From Prevotella sp. (lineage in GTDB: Bacteria; Bacteroidota; Bacteroidia; Bacteroidales; Bacteroidaceae), in assembly GCA_022773825.1 (NCBI GenBank), contig JALFOF010000018.1:1-47345 (forward strand): a stretch of 47,345 nucleotides of DNA, given 5' to 3'. The notes below the pieces were generated by a model. That model was not told the origin of the DNA. It ran no database searches and worked only from the letters and a program-made list of their open reading frames with translations. Below are positions 34,815 through 43,410 of the stretch, in pieces (position 1 is the stretch's first letter; each line of letters begins with the position of its first letter). The translations under genes were made by a program, and so were the position numbers.

Positions 34815-35846
34815 TTAGCTTAACTTGTTTTGTATAAAGTTATTGATTGCCTTCACGTGTTTAGAGGGGTTTGATACCTCCTCACGCACGGCATTCATCT
34901 CGTTGAACAGCATACTAAAAGCATTCTGCACGATGTTGGGTTTGCGTCGCTTCTTGTCGGCAAGAGGGTTGACAACCATACGTATTCCCTTGCTGCGCAG
35001 TGATATATGTAGTTCCGCAGACTCTTCTATCGGGTCTCCGTCAAAATGTATCGTACCACTCTCTCTCCGCTTTATGACGATGTTCTTTGCCTGATAGCAT
35101 TTTATTTTAGACGACTTATTAAGCGTCTTGTTCAACAAATCTATACCCACCTGCGGTGCCTCAAGTATGTCAAAGGGCTGTATGATAACCACGTCCAACA
35201 GACCATCGGACATGGATGCCTGCGGGGCGATGTAAGCGTCGTTGCCATACTGCGAGGCGTTAGCTACGGAGATGAGAAACGCCTTGTACGGCTCCGCCTC
35301 GTTGTTGTCGAGTGTCAGTTCGTATGTCTCGGGCTTATAGCTTAGTCCCTCCTTCAGCACATTCTCTATATATGTCAATGGTCCACGCTTGCCTGCTTCG
35401 GCAAATTTCTTACTGATGAAAGCATCGAACCCCATGCCGCAGGTGCAGAAGAAAGGGTGTGAATTAATGATACCGTAGTCAAGGCTATGTATCTCACCCA
35501 TATTTATAATATCAAGAGCTCCGCCAAAATTCATTGGAAGCATAAGATGACGCGCAAGGCCATTACCAGAGCCACACGGCACGATGCCAAGTGCGGTGGG
35601 AGTCTCGGCAAGCGCGCGTGCCACCTCGTTGACAGTGCCATCGCCGCCCACAGCGACCACAATGTCGTACCCCTCCGCCGCACAGCGCGAGGCTATCTCT
35701 GACGCATGCCCTGCATACTCCGTGAACATCAAGGCAGTGTCGTATATGGTTGCGTCTATGTGCTTGCCTATCAATGTGGGAATGACATCCTTGTTGCACG
35801 TGCCAGATATGGGGTTCACAATAAATGCTATTCTCTTTTTGCTCAT
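34815..35846 (-). CDS. diacylglycerol-kinase-family lipid kinase
   Basis: Phosphorylates a lipid alcohol using ATP. The start is placed at ATG 35846 (MSKKRIAFIVNPISGT); the 69 codons upstream in frame contain a promoter-like element and do not resemble the family. 343 residues. N-terminal DAGK catalytic domain: NPISGT at 11-16, the nucleotide loop VGGDGTVNE at 66-74, VPCGSGNGLARHL at 89-101. A C-terminal beta-sandwich with HFDGDPIE near 285 completes a YegS/DgkB-like fold. It is divergent from serine palmitoyltransferase, which raises the possibility that the substrate is a sphingolipid base or ceramide and not diacylglycerol; that is inference from context. The last ~55 residues (KRRKPNIVQNAFSMLFNEMN onward) extend beyond the core. 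Confidence 0.87.
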   Translation of the reverse strand: MSKKRIAFIVNPISGTCNKDVIPTLIGKHIDATIYDTALMFTEYAGHASEIASRCAAEGYDIVVAVGGDGTVNEVARALAETPTALGIVPCGSGNGLARHLMLPMNFGGALDIINMGEIHSLDYGIINSHPFFCTCGMGFDAFISKKFAEAGKRGPLTYIENVLKEGLSYKPETYELTLDNNEAEPYKAFLISVANASQYGNDAYIAPQASMSDGLLDVVIIQPFDILEAPQVGIDLLNKTLNKSSKIKCYQAKNIVIKRRESGTIHFDGDPIEESAELHISLRSKGIRMVVNPLADKKRRKPNIVQNAFSMLFNEMNAVREEVSNPSKHVKAINNFIQNKLS

Positions 35847-35980
35847 CACTAAGATAGATATTAGGAAATGTGTGATTGACGTAATGTCGCTCAGCGCCGC
35901 TATATGGCACTCATGCCACAGCAACGACTCCCTGCCCGCTTCGTAGCAGTAAAGTGTGCGAATTACGAACAACTTACCTG

Positions 35981-35988
35981 CAAAATTA
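35981..35988 (-). promoter_or_regulatory. -7 element for the lipid kinase gene
   Basis: TAATTTTG on the minus strand, about 135 bases upstream of the chosen start. The -33 element is unclear. Its position inside the longer reading frame supports the downstream start. Confidence 0.5.
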
Positions 35989-36082
35989 CAAAAAAAAAGT
36001 CTATCAGTTGATTTATGTTGCGATATTTTGGGGAAATCAATATTTTGTTGCAAAAAAATTACTCTATGTCAATTTTTTTTTT

Positions 36083-36090
36083 TAACTTTG
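36083..36090 (+). promoter_or_regulatory. -7 element for serine palmitoyltransferase
   Basis: TAACTTTG after a run of twelve T's; the -33 element is not clear. Leader of about 60 bases to the ATG at 36155. The 308-base divergent region 35847-36154 is AT-rich and otherwise empty. Confidence 0.6.
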
Positions 36091-36154
36091 CGCCCCGAAT
36101 GGATAAAGTAGTCCGTTCCACTAAACAAAAGACAATTACACACATTATTTTATA

Positions 36155-37342
36155 ATGGGACAATTACAAGAAAAGTTCAAAGAGTACCGCGTGCCACAGA
36201 AGTTCATGGAAGCAGGTGTATATCCTTATTTCCGTGAGATCACAGGCAAGCAGGGTACAGAAGTAGAAATGGGTGGACACAAAGTCCTCATGTTTGGCTC
36301 TAACGCCTATACGGGACTTGTAGGAGACCAGCGCATCGTGGATGCGGCAAAGGCAGCCCTCGACCAATACGGCACTGGATGTGCGGGAAGCCGCTTCCTC
36401 AACGGAACGCTGGATATCCACGTCAAGTTGGAAAAAGACCTTGCGGAGTTTGTGCATAAAGATGACGCCCTCTGCTTCTCCACTGGTTTCTCGGTAAATG
36501 CAGGCGTGATAGCCGCAGTAGGCGGACGCGAAGACTACATTATCTGTGATGACCGTGACCATGCGAGCATCGTGGACGGCAGACGACTGAGTTTCGCCAA
36601 GCAACTCAAGTATAAGCATAACGACATGGAAGACCTTGAGAATCTGCTCAAGAAACTGCCGTATGAGGCCGTAAAGCTTATCGTTGTAGATGGCGTATTC
36701 TCCATGGAAGGAGACCTTTGCAAACTGCCAGAAATAGTAGAATTGAAACACAAGTACAACTGTTCCATCATGGTTGACGAGGCACATGGTCTCGGCGTAT
36801 TCGGCGACCACGGACGTGGCGTATGCGACCACTTCGGACTGACTGACGAAGTGGACCTCATCATGGGAACGTTCTCTAAGTCACTGGCTTCCATAGGCGG
36901 CTTTATCGCCGGCGACTGGGATACAATCAATTACCTGCGTCACTCTGCACGCACATACATCTTCTCTGCCTCTAACACGCCAGCGGCAACAGCAGCGGCA
37001 CAGAAGGCTCTCGACATACTGAAGGAGGAACCAGAAATCATAGAGAAGCTGTGGGACGTTACCAACTACGCACTGAAGCGTTTCAAGGAAGAAGGTTTTG
37101 AGATAGGCGACACGGAGTCACCAATCATACCGCTGTATATCCGCGATGTGGACAAGACGTTCCTCATAACATCACTCGCTTTCGACCGCGGCGTATTCAT
37201 AAACCCCGTTGTTCCACCAGCATGCGCTCCACAAGACACGCTCGTAAGATACGCTCTGATGGCTACGCACACGAAGGAACAGGTAGACAGGTCCGTAGAG
37301 ATACTCAAGGGAATATTCAAGGAACAAGGAGTAATAAAATAG
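36155..37342 (+). CDS. spt: serine palmitoyltransferase (alpha-oxoamine synthase family)
   Basis: Condenses L-serine with a fatty acyl-CoA to 3-ketosphinganine, the first step of sphingolipid synthesis, using PLP. 395 residues. Catalytic Lys242 in GTFSKSLASIGGF, the PLP-stacking His136 (DDRDHASIVD), and DEAHGLGVFG at 208-217. The N-terminus (MGQLQEKFKEYRVPQKFMEA followed by GVYPYFREI) is like that of Bacteroides and Porphyromonas serine palmitoyltransferases and distinguishes it from glycine C-acetyltransferase and BioF, although those share the fold. No acyl carrier protein gene is adjacent. A strong terminator follows, so it is probably monocistronic, divergent from the lipid kinase. Confidence 0.9.
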   Translation: MGQLQEKFKEYRVPQKFMEAGVYPYFREITGKQGTEVEMGGHKVLMFGSNAYTGLVGDQRIVDAAKAALDQYGTGCAGSRFLNGTLDIHVKLEKDLAEFVHKDDALCFSTGFSVNAGVIAAVGGREDYIICDDRDHASIVDGRRLSFAKQLKYKHNDMEDLENLLKKLPYEAVKLIVVDGVFSMEGDLCKLPEIVELKHKYNCSIMVDEAHGLGVFGDHGRGVCDHFGLTDEVDLIMGTFSKSLASIGGFIAGDWDTINYLRHSARTYIFSASNTPAATAAAQKALDILKEEPEIIEKLWDVTNYALKRFKEEGFEIGDTESPIIPLYIRDVDKTFLITSLAFDRGVFINPVVPPACAPQDTLVRYALMATHTKEQVDRSVEILKGIFKEQGVIK

Positions 37343-37360
37343 AAATATCCAAATAAAAAG

Positions 37361-37397
37361 AACTGGTCGCACGGCAACAATGGCAGTGCGACCAGTT
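37361..37397 (+). terminator. intrinsic terminator after spt
   Basis: AACTGGTCGCAC (37361-37372) pairs perfectly with 37386-37397 around a 13-base loop, followed by TGTTTTG. It separates spt from the GH25 promoter that starts 30 bases later. Confidence 0.85.
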
Positions 37398-37426
37398 TGT
37401 TTTGAATATAATTTATCTTAAAACAC

Positions 37427-37457
37427 TTTGCGATATGTGTTTTTTTTGCTACCTTTG
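37427..37457 (+). promoter_or_regulatory. promoter for the GH25 gene, abutting the start codon
   Basis: TTTG (37427-37430), 19 bases, TACCTTTG (37450-37457). The start codon at 37462 is only four bases beyond the -7 element, so the expected transcript start is at or next to the ATG and the message may be leaderless. Confidence 0.8.
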
Positions 37458-37461
37458 CATT

Positions 37462-38202
37462 ATGAAAGCAAATATCAATAAAAACCTATCCCGATGGTTT
37501 CACGCCATCGCCATAATACTTACACTTATTTTCTCAACGCCGCAAGCATCCATGGCGCAACATTACGAATGTGAAGACACATGCGAACACGTACACGGCA
37601 TAGACATATCACACTACCAAGGCGAAGTGTTCTGGGAGACAGTGGGAGAAAACACTAAGATGGCTTACGTGTACATAAAGGCCACAGAGGGCGGAGACAG
37701 AATAGACCCTAGATACGAACAGAACCTACTCACAGCCCACCAATACGGACTGAAAGTAGGTTCCTATCACTTTTATCGTGCAAAAACACCGCAGGAGACA
37801 CAGTTATCAAACTTCATTCTGCAATGCAAGCCAAGCGAACAAGACTTAATTCCCATGATAGACGTGGAGACTACATCGGGGCTGCCGACAGAAGAATTTT
37901 GCGATTCGTTGTTCAAATTCCTTGAATTGGTAGAGCAGACTTACCGCCAAAGACCTCTGATTTACACGGGAACAAACTTCTACAACAAGCACCTTGCAGA
38001 GAAACTCAATCGCTACTTGATAATGATAGCACAATATTCCGACCGCGAACCTGTGCTCGTTGATGAGAGAGATATCACCCTGTGGCAATATACCGCCAAA
38101 GGACGTATCAATGGCATAAAGGGATATGTGGACAAAAGCCGCTTTATGGGCAAGCATAAACTGAGGGAACTGAAGTTCCGTCACCGTAAAGGGGAGATGT
38201 AA
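37462..38202 (+). CDS. exported GH25 family lysozyme
   Basis: N,O-diacetylmuramidase-type peptidoglycan hydrolase. The start is ATG 37462; a frame open from 37402 would put the promoter inside the gene. 246 residues with a signal peptide (FHAIAIILTLIFSTPQASMA). The GH25 barrel shows HGIDISHYQGEV (first catalytic Asp), AYVYIKATEG, VGSYHFYRA and the catalytic pair in IPMIDVET; LWQYTAKGRINGIKGYVDKS closes the domain, as usual. A basic tail (KHKLRELKFRHRKGEM) follows. The next gene starts 68 bases later on the same strand. Confidence 0.92.
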   Translation: MKANINKNLSRWFHAIAIILTLIFSTPQASMAQHYECEDTCEHVHGIDISHYQGEVFWETVGENTKMAYVYIKATEGGDRIDPRYEQNLLTAHQYGLKVGSYHFYRAKTPQETQLSNFILQCKPSEQDLIPMIDVETTSGLPTEEFCDSLFKFLELVEQTYRQRPLIYTGTNFYNKHLAEKLNRYLIMIAQYSDREPVLVDERDITLWQYTAKGRINGIKGYVDKSRFMGKHKLRELKFRHRKGEM

Positions 38203-38270
38203 ATGGAAGGTATCCCACAGAAGTGAAGATTATAGAGAAAAAGCAACTGCAAACAGAAAAAAAATATTGT

Positions 38271-39308
38271 ATGGCACTGATGATATGTCCGGAATGTGGA
38301 CAACAAGTAAGCGACAAGGCTGAATTCTGTCCGCATTGCGGAATAAAAATAGCAGGCAACATAGTTCCTGCGCAGAATACACCAGACGTAGCGCATAAGG
38401 AGCCAGCCTCCGTTGCACAGAAACAGAAGAAGGGCGGCAAGTCGATAAAGCTCTTGGCGGCCTCTTTTATGATAGCTGTGGCTATATGCGGCACAGCTTA
38501 CTACTTTTACAGCAAGGCACAGGAAGCGAAAGAAATGGAAGACTACACGTATGCCATGCAGAGTACAGACCCGATGGTGATGCAAATGTACCTCTCTCGA
38601 TACGCTGACGCGCCGCGTGAGCACCGCGACTCCGTAAATACGCACTTGGCTGCACTATCGCAGGCGGACAACGATTGGAACAACGCCATGGTCAGCGGGA
38701 CGAGAAACGCATTGGAGGAATACGTGAAGAACCACCCAACCTCATCTCATTGTGGGGAAGCAAAGAACAAAATAGACTCCATCGACTTTGCCATAGCAAG
38801 CAGGGAGAACACCGTTGCCGCATTCAGCAAATACTTAAAGCAACACCCTGACGGCAAATACGCAGAGCAAGCGCAGGACTTCGTTGACGAAAAGAAGATG
38901 ACAGAAGCACAGCCAGAAGAGGTCATGCTGGCGAAAATGGTGTGCAAGCATTTCTTTCAAGCGATAAACGCACGCAACACAGCAAAACTGCTTGAAACAG
39001 TAACGGAATACCTCTCTGACTTCCTCAACCGCAAAGGGGCAACGAGCAACGACGTGGTAACATTCATGGACAAGCTATACAAAGAAGACGTGACAAACCT
39101 GAATTGGCATATACTGGACGACTTCACTGTTGATAAGGTGAAGAATAGCGACGGTAATTACAATATACGGGCACAATTTGGTGCGGAACTGGACATGGAG
39201 CGCACTGACCCAGCGAAGGAGAAAAAAGGAAGATACTTCGTAACCTGTGAAATAACGCCAGAGGGAAAGATTACAAAGCTAAACATGAAAAAGACTGGCA
39301 GCCAATAG
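38271..39308 (+). CDS. zinc-ribbon membrane protein, function unknown
   Basis: 345 residues from ATG 38271 (MALMICPECGQQVSDKAEFC); a GTG at 38223 would only add 16 polar residues. The N-terminal zinc ribbon has CPECG and CPHCG (residues about 6-24), a linker follows, and a single membrane helix lies near 62-84 (LLAASFMIAVAICGTAYYFY). The large domain after it would lie outside the cytoplasm. It contains two helical repeats with the pattern YVKNHPTSSHCGEAKNKIDS and YLKQHPDGKYAEQAQDFVDE, like TPR or OmpA-linker repeats, and an alpha/beta domain (NTF2-like in feel) with VTEYLSDFLNRKGA. This layout recurs in Bacteroidetes; no activity can be assigned. It lies between the GH25 gene and recJ. Confidence 0.75.
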   Translation: MALMICPECGQQVSDKAEFCPHCGIKIAGNIVPAQNTPDVAHKEPASVAQKQKKGGKSIKLLAASFMIAVAICGTAYYFYSKAQEAKEMEDYTYAMQSTDPMVMQMYLSRYADAPREHRDSVNTHLAALSQADNDWNNAMVSGTRNALEEYVKNHPTSSHCGEAKNKIDSIDFAIASRENTVAAFSKYLKQHPDGKYAEQAQDFVDEKKMTEAQPEEVMLAKMVCKHFFQAINARNTAKLLETVTEYLSDFLNRKGATSNDVVTFMDKLYKEDVTNLNWHILDDFTVDKVKNSDGNYNIRAQFGAELDMERTDPAKEKKGRYFVTCEITPEGKITKLNMKKTGSQ

Positions 39309-39331
39309 TAATAACACAAAACATCGAACGA

Positions 39332-41044
39332 ATGCACTTCAAATGGGACATAGAACAGAGGCCTGAACAATGGGAACAACAGGCAATGGGGCTGGCGGAG
39401 AAACTAAACATCTCCCCCATCCTTGCTGCCCAATTGTTGAAAAGGGGCATATCCACCGTGTCAGCTGCCAAAAGATTCTTCCGTCCGCAGCTAAGCGACC
39501 TGCTCAATCCCTTCCTCCTTAAAGACATGGACATCGCCGTGGACAGACTCAACGATGCTATCGGACGTAAGGAACGCATAATGGTTTATGGTGACTACGA
39601 TGTAGATGGATGTACGGCGGTGGCACTGATATACAAGTTTCTGCAACAGTTCTACAGCAATATAGACTACTATATCCCCGACCGCTATGACGAAGGGTAC
39701 GGCGTAAGCAAGAAAGGCATAGACTATGCGAAATCACAAGGGGTGAAGCTCATCATCATACTTGATTGCGGAATAAAGGCACACGAAGAGATAAAGTATG
39801 CCAAGGAGCAAGGCATAGACTTCATAATATGCGACCACCACATGCCAGACGACAACATGCCTCCTGCCGTTGCTATACTAAACCCTAAGCGAGCGGATGA
39901 CACGTACCCATTCAAACACCTGTGCGGATGCGGCGTAGGTTTCAAGTTCATGCAGGCTTTCGCAAAAAACAATGGCATACCCTTCTCCAAACTCATGCCA
40001 TTACTCGACCTTTGCGCCATCAGCATAGCCACTGACCTCGTACAGGTGACAGACGAAAACAGGATACTTGCATATCATGGTATGAAGCTATTAAACCAGT
40101 CTCCCTCCGTAGGTGTGCAGGCAATACTGGACATCTGCGGACTGGCGGACAGGGAGATAAGCATGAGCGATATAGTATTCAAGATTGGACCGCGCCTAAA
40201 TGCCTCGGGAAGGATGGAAAACGGCAAACTTTCCGTTGACTTATTGGTGCAGAAAAATATTGATATAGCAAAGGCCTTGGCTAAGCATATAAACGAATAC
40301 AACGAACAGCGCAAGGATATTGACAAGCAGACCACGGAAGAGGCTAACAGTATTGTAGCCAAACTGGAAAAACAGCAACATCCGAAATGTATCGTATTGT
40401 ATGACGAGAACTGGAACAAGGGGGTGATAGGCATTGTGGCTTCACGCTTGACAGAGATGTATTGCAGACCAACTGTCGTACTGACGAGAGACGGACAGTT
40501 TGCCACTGGCTCCGCACGTTCCATCCCTGGCTTTGACGTTTATGCTGCGATAAAGGAGTGCCGTGACCTGCTAATCAACTTCGGAGGACACACATACGCC
40601 TGCGGCATGACAATTAAATGGTGTGATGTGGCAGAGTTTACAAAGAGATTTAAGGCGTATGTAGATACCCACATTAATCTAACGCATACGGAACCGACGC
40701 TGGATGTGGATGCTGTTATTGACTTTGGCGATATAAACAAGCGGCTGTTCCACGACCTTAAACGATTCTCTCCATTCGGACCTGGAAACCCCAAGCCAGT
40801 ATTTGCGACAAAGAACGTATACGACTTCGGCACTTCCAAAGTGGTGGGCAGGGAGCAGGAACACATAAAACTGGAGCTTGTTGACTCCAAATCACCCACA
40901 GTGGTGAACGGCATAGCTTTCGGGCAGTCAGCAGCGGCACGCTTTATCAAATCAAGACGTTCATTTGACGTAGCTTATACCATAGAGGAAAATGTTTACA
41001 AACGTGGCAATATACAACTTCTGATAGAAGATATCCATTTCTAA
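39332..41044 (+). CDS. recJ: single-stranded-DNA exonuclease RecJ
   Basis: 5'-3' exonuclease acting in recombination and mismatch repair. 570 residues. DHH phosphoesterase motifs: VYGDYDVDG (86-93), LDCGIKAHEEI (motif II), ICDHHMPDD (DHH at 168-170), and the DHHA1 domain with FGGHTYACGM near 415. The C-terminal OB-like domain ends at IEDIHF. The recQ start is 6 bases after the stop, an adjacency I associate with Bacteroidetes, so the two repair enzymes are probably coexpressed. Confidence 0.96.
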   Translation: MHFKWDIEQRPEQWEQQAMGLAEKLNISPILAAQLLKRGISTVSAAKRFFRPQLSDLLNPFLLKDMDIAVDRLNDAIGRKERIMVYGDYDVDGCTAVALIYKFLQQFYSNIDYYIPDRYDEGYGVSKKGIDYAKSQGVKLIIILDCGIKAHEEIKYAKEQGIDFIICDHHMPDDNMPPAVAILNPKRADDTYPFKHLCGCGVGFKFMQAFAKNNGIPFSKLMPLLDLCAISIATDLVQVTDENRILAYHGMKLLNQSPSVGVQAILDICGLADREISMSDIVFKIGPRLNASGRMENGKLSVDLLVQKNIDIAKALAKHINEYNEQRKDIDKQTTEEANSIVAKLEKQQHPKCIVLYDENWNKGVIGIVASRLTEMYCRPTVVLTRDGQFATGSARSIPGFDVYAAIKECRDLLINFGGHTYACGMTIKWCDVAEFTKRFKAYVDTHINLTHTEPTLDVDAVIDFGDINKRLFHDLKRFSPFGPGNPKPVFATKNVYDFGTSKVVGREQEHIKLELVDSKSPTVVNGIAFGQSAAARFIKSRRSFDVAYTIEENVYKRGNIQLLIEDIHF

Positions 41045-41050
41045 CGCCCA

Positions 41051-42967
41051 ATGTCTGACAAGTTATACATAGATACCCTTAGACAATATTTCGGATACGA
41101 ATCCTTTCGAAGCATACAGCTTGACATCGTCAGGAGCATAGGAGAAGGGCACGACACACTCGGTTTGATGCCCACGGGCGGAGGCAAAAGTATTACGTTT
41201 CAGGTTCCGGCACTGACAATGGAGGGTGTATGCATAGTTGTCACCCCGCTTATCGCTTTGATGAAAGACCAAGTAGAGCACCTGAAGGCAAAGGGTATTA
41301 AGGCTGAGTGCATACATTCCGGGTTAGCATACAACGAGATACAAAAGGTCTTAGACAACGCCGTATATGGAGCTGTGAAGTTCTTATATGTTGCACCGGA
41401 ACGTTTGTCACAGCAACTTTTCCTCGCCAAACTGCAATACATGAAGGTATGCTTCGTCACTGTTGACGAAGCTCACTGCATATCACAATGGGGATATGAT
41501 TTCAGACCGTCCTATCTTACCATCTGTTCCATAAGAGAGAGACTGCCCAAGGCGCCGATACTTGCCCTGACAGCTACGGCAACTCCAGCTGTTGTAAAAG
41601 ACATACAGGAGAAATTAATGTTCGGAAGGTATGCGGATGCGGAGCCCAACGTCTTCCGCATGAGCTTTAGGCGCGATAACCTGTCATACGTCGTAAGACA
41701 AGTGGAAGACAAAGAAGCGGAAATGATACACATATTGAAATCTGTTCAAGGTAGTGCCATAGTTTATACACGCAACCGGGAAAAGACTAAAACAACGGCA
41801 AAGGTGCTGTGCGATGCAGGTTTCTCCGCTTCTTATTACCATGCTGGGCTGGACTTCGCCATCAAGGACCGCAGGCAACAGCAATGGCAAACAGATAATA
41901 TACGTATCATTGTTGCTACAAATGCTTTCGGCATGGGCATTGACAAGCCCGACGTAAGGGTGGTGATACACCTTGACTGCCCTGATTCCCTTGAGGAATA
42001 CTACCAGGAAGCCGGGCGTGGCGGACGCGATGGCAAGCGCTCTTACGCTGTATTGTTATACAACAAACATGACAGGATGAAACTCTTGAAGCGTGTCAAC
42101 CAAGCCTTTCCACCGAAAGAGTATATTAGAAAGGTGTATGACCATCTGTCTTACTTCTTTGAACTTGCGGTGGAAACAGGACAAGGCGCACGTTACGAGT
42201 TCAACGAAACACTCTTCTGCACGACATTCCACCACTTTCCGTCCATGTTAGAAGATGCCCTTGCTATATTACAGAACGCTGGATATATAGTATATGATAA
42301 TGAGCCGGATAACAAACCACGTGTGCAAATCATCTGCAGCAGGGAGGATTTGTATTATCTCTCAAACCTTTCCGAACATGAGAACACAGTCCTTACAACG
42401 TTATTAAGGTATTATGGCTCACTATTCGTTGACCTCACTTACATCAGCGACCAATTCATTGCAGAGAAATGCGGAATAGCCGGGCAGCAGCTACACATCG
42501 CCTTGAAAGGGTTAGCACAGAGAGGGATAATTAGATACGTGCCGCGGCGGAATATTCCGTTGATAGTATTCACGCAACAGCGCGTTGACTCCAAGCGTCT
42601 TCGCATAGGGAAGGAGGTATATGAAGACCTGAAAGACAAGATGGAAGAGCGTCTCAGCTGGATGATAGGCTACGTAGAGTCAACGGATGAATGCCGACAA
42701 AAGCTGCTATTGGAATATTTTGGCGAAGAGGACACGTCCGACTGCCAGCATTGCGATGTATGCCTTGACAAAAAGAAGGGACATTCTGATGGCTATTCTG
42801 TGGTGCGGCAGACAGTCGTTTCTATTCTTTCCGACGGCAGCCCCCACCTACTTGCAGAGCTGCACGCACTGACCTTGCCACGTAAAGCTATGCACGAGGT
42901 ACTGGAAGAACTACTACAAACAAGGCAAATCATTATAGACGGCCCTGCCATACGCCTTGTACAATAG
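41051..42967 (+). CDS. recQ: ATP-dependent DNA helicase RecQ
   Basis: 3'-5' helicase that works with RecJ at gaps and double-strand ends. 638 residues. Walker A MPTGGGKS (40-47), the DEAH box in VDEAHCISQWGYDFRPSY, motif VI in YYQEAGRGGRDG. A zinc-binding/winged-helix RQC region shows CQHCDVC near the C-terminus. After it there is a short winged-helix-like segment (VVRQTVVSILSDGSPHLLAE) in place of the HRDC domain found in E. coli RecQ. It ends 11 bases before the convergent DUF4251 gene, with no terminator visible in the gap. Confidence 0.96.
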   Translation: MSDKLYIDTLRQYFGYESFRSIQLDIVRSIGEGHDTLGLMPTGGGKSITFQVPALTMEGVCIVVTPLIALMKDQVEHLKAKGIKAECIHSGLAYNEIQKVLDNAVYGAVKFLYVAPERLSQQLFLAKLQYMKVCFVTVDEAHCISQWGYDFRPSYLTICSIRERLPKAPILALTATATPAVVKDIQEKLMFGRYADAEPNVFRMSFRRDNLSYVVRQVEDKEAEMIHILKSVQGSAIVYTRNREKTKTTAKVLCDAGFSASYYHAGLDFAIKDRRQQQWQTDNIRIIVATNAFGMGIDKPDVRVVIHLDCPDSLEEYYQEAGRGGRDGKRSYAVLLYNKHDRMKLLKRVNQAFPPKEYIRKVYDHLSYFFELAVETGQGARYEFNETLFCTTFHHFPSMLEDALAILQNAGYIVYDNEPDNKPRVQIICSREDLYYLSNLSEHENTVLTTLLRYYGSLFVDLTYISDQFIAEKCGIAGQQLHIALKGLAQRGIIRYVPRRNIPLIVFTQQRVDSKRLRIGKEVYEDLKDKMEERLSWMIGYVESTDECRQKLLLEYFGEEDTSDCQHCDVCLDKKKGHSDGYSVVRQTVVSILSDGSPHLLAELHALTLPRKAMHEVLEELLQTRQIIIDGPAIRLVQ

Positions 42968-42978
42968 ACACTATCGCA

Positions 42979-43410
42979 TCACCAGCCTTCCCATTCGCCA
43001 TGGTATTGGCAACTCTGGGCATTAGTCGGCGTCATGTAGAGGCAAAAGGTATTGTCATCGTATGCCGTCATACGGAATTTATATACTACAATATCATGCC
43101 GTAGGGTGAAAGTCGCCTCTGTGCCGTCATCTTTCTTTGTGCGTCTCGTCTTCATGCCTTTGCATGGTTCATTAAATCGCAAACCATCGTTGGAGACCGC
43201 AGGTGTATATACATTACCTATATATGGCAAGTACACAAAGGCAGAGTCATTGCGCAGTTCCAAATAGAAATCCGTAAGACCGTTCATTGATGGATAACTC
43301 GCCGGGGTAATACTCGTTATGGTTGCCTTGACATTCATTTTCCCATCTTTCTGTGCCTGCACGGGCATGAACAGCAAACATAACGCTATGATGTATGCCA
43401 CTCTCCTCAT
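42979..43410 (-). CDS. DUF4251 exported protein
   Basis: 143 residues from ATG 43410, which overlaps the ATPase stop codon in the form ATGA, the usual sign of translational coupling; a start 12 bases upstream is possible but less likely. Signal peptide RRVAYIIALCLLFMPVQAQ. The small domain contains LTDFYLELRNDSAFVYLPYI, a pattern characteristic of the DUF4251 family of Bacteroidetes periplasmic proteins. Function unknown. Its coupling to a cation pump is the only contextual clue. Confidence 0.8.
   Translation of the reverse strand: MRRVAYIIALCLLFMPVQAQKDGKMNVKATITSITPASYPSMNGLTDFYLELRNDSAFVYLPYIGNVYTPAVSNDGLRFNEPCKGMKTRRTKKDDGTEATFTLRHDIVVYKFRMTAYDDNTFCLYMTPTNAQSCQYHGEWEGW

Noticed and set aside
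35847..36053. 69-codon N-terminal extension of the lipid kinase
   Set aside because: It would contain a promoter element and has no similarity to the family, which starts at the KKRIAFIVNPISGT strand.
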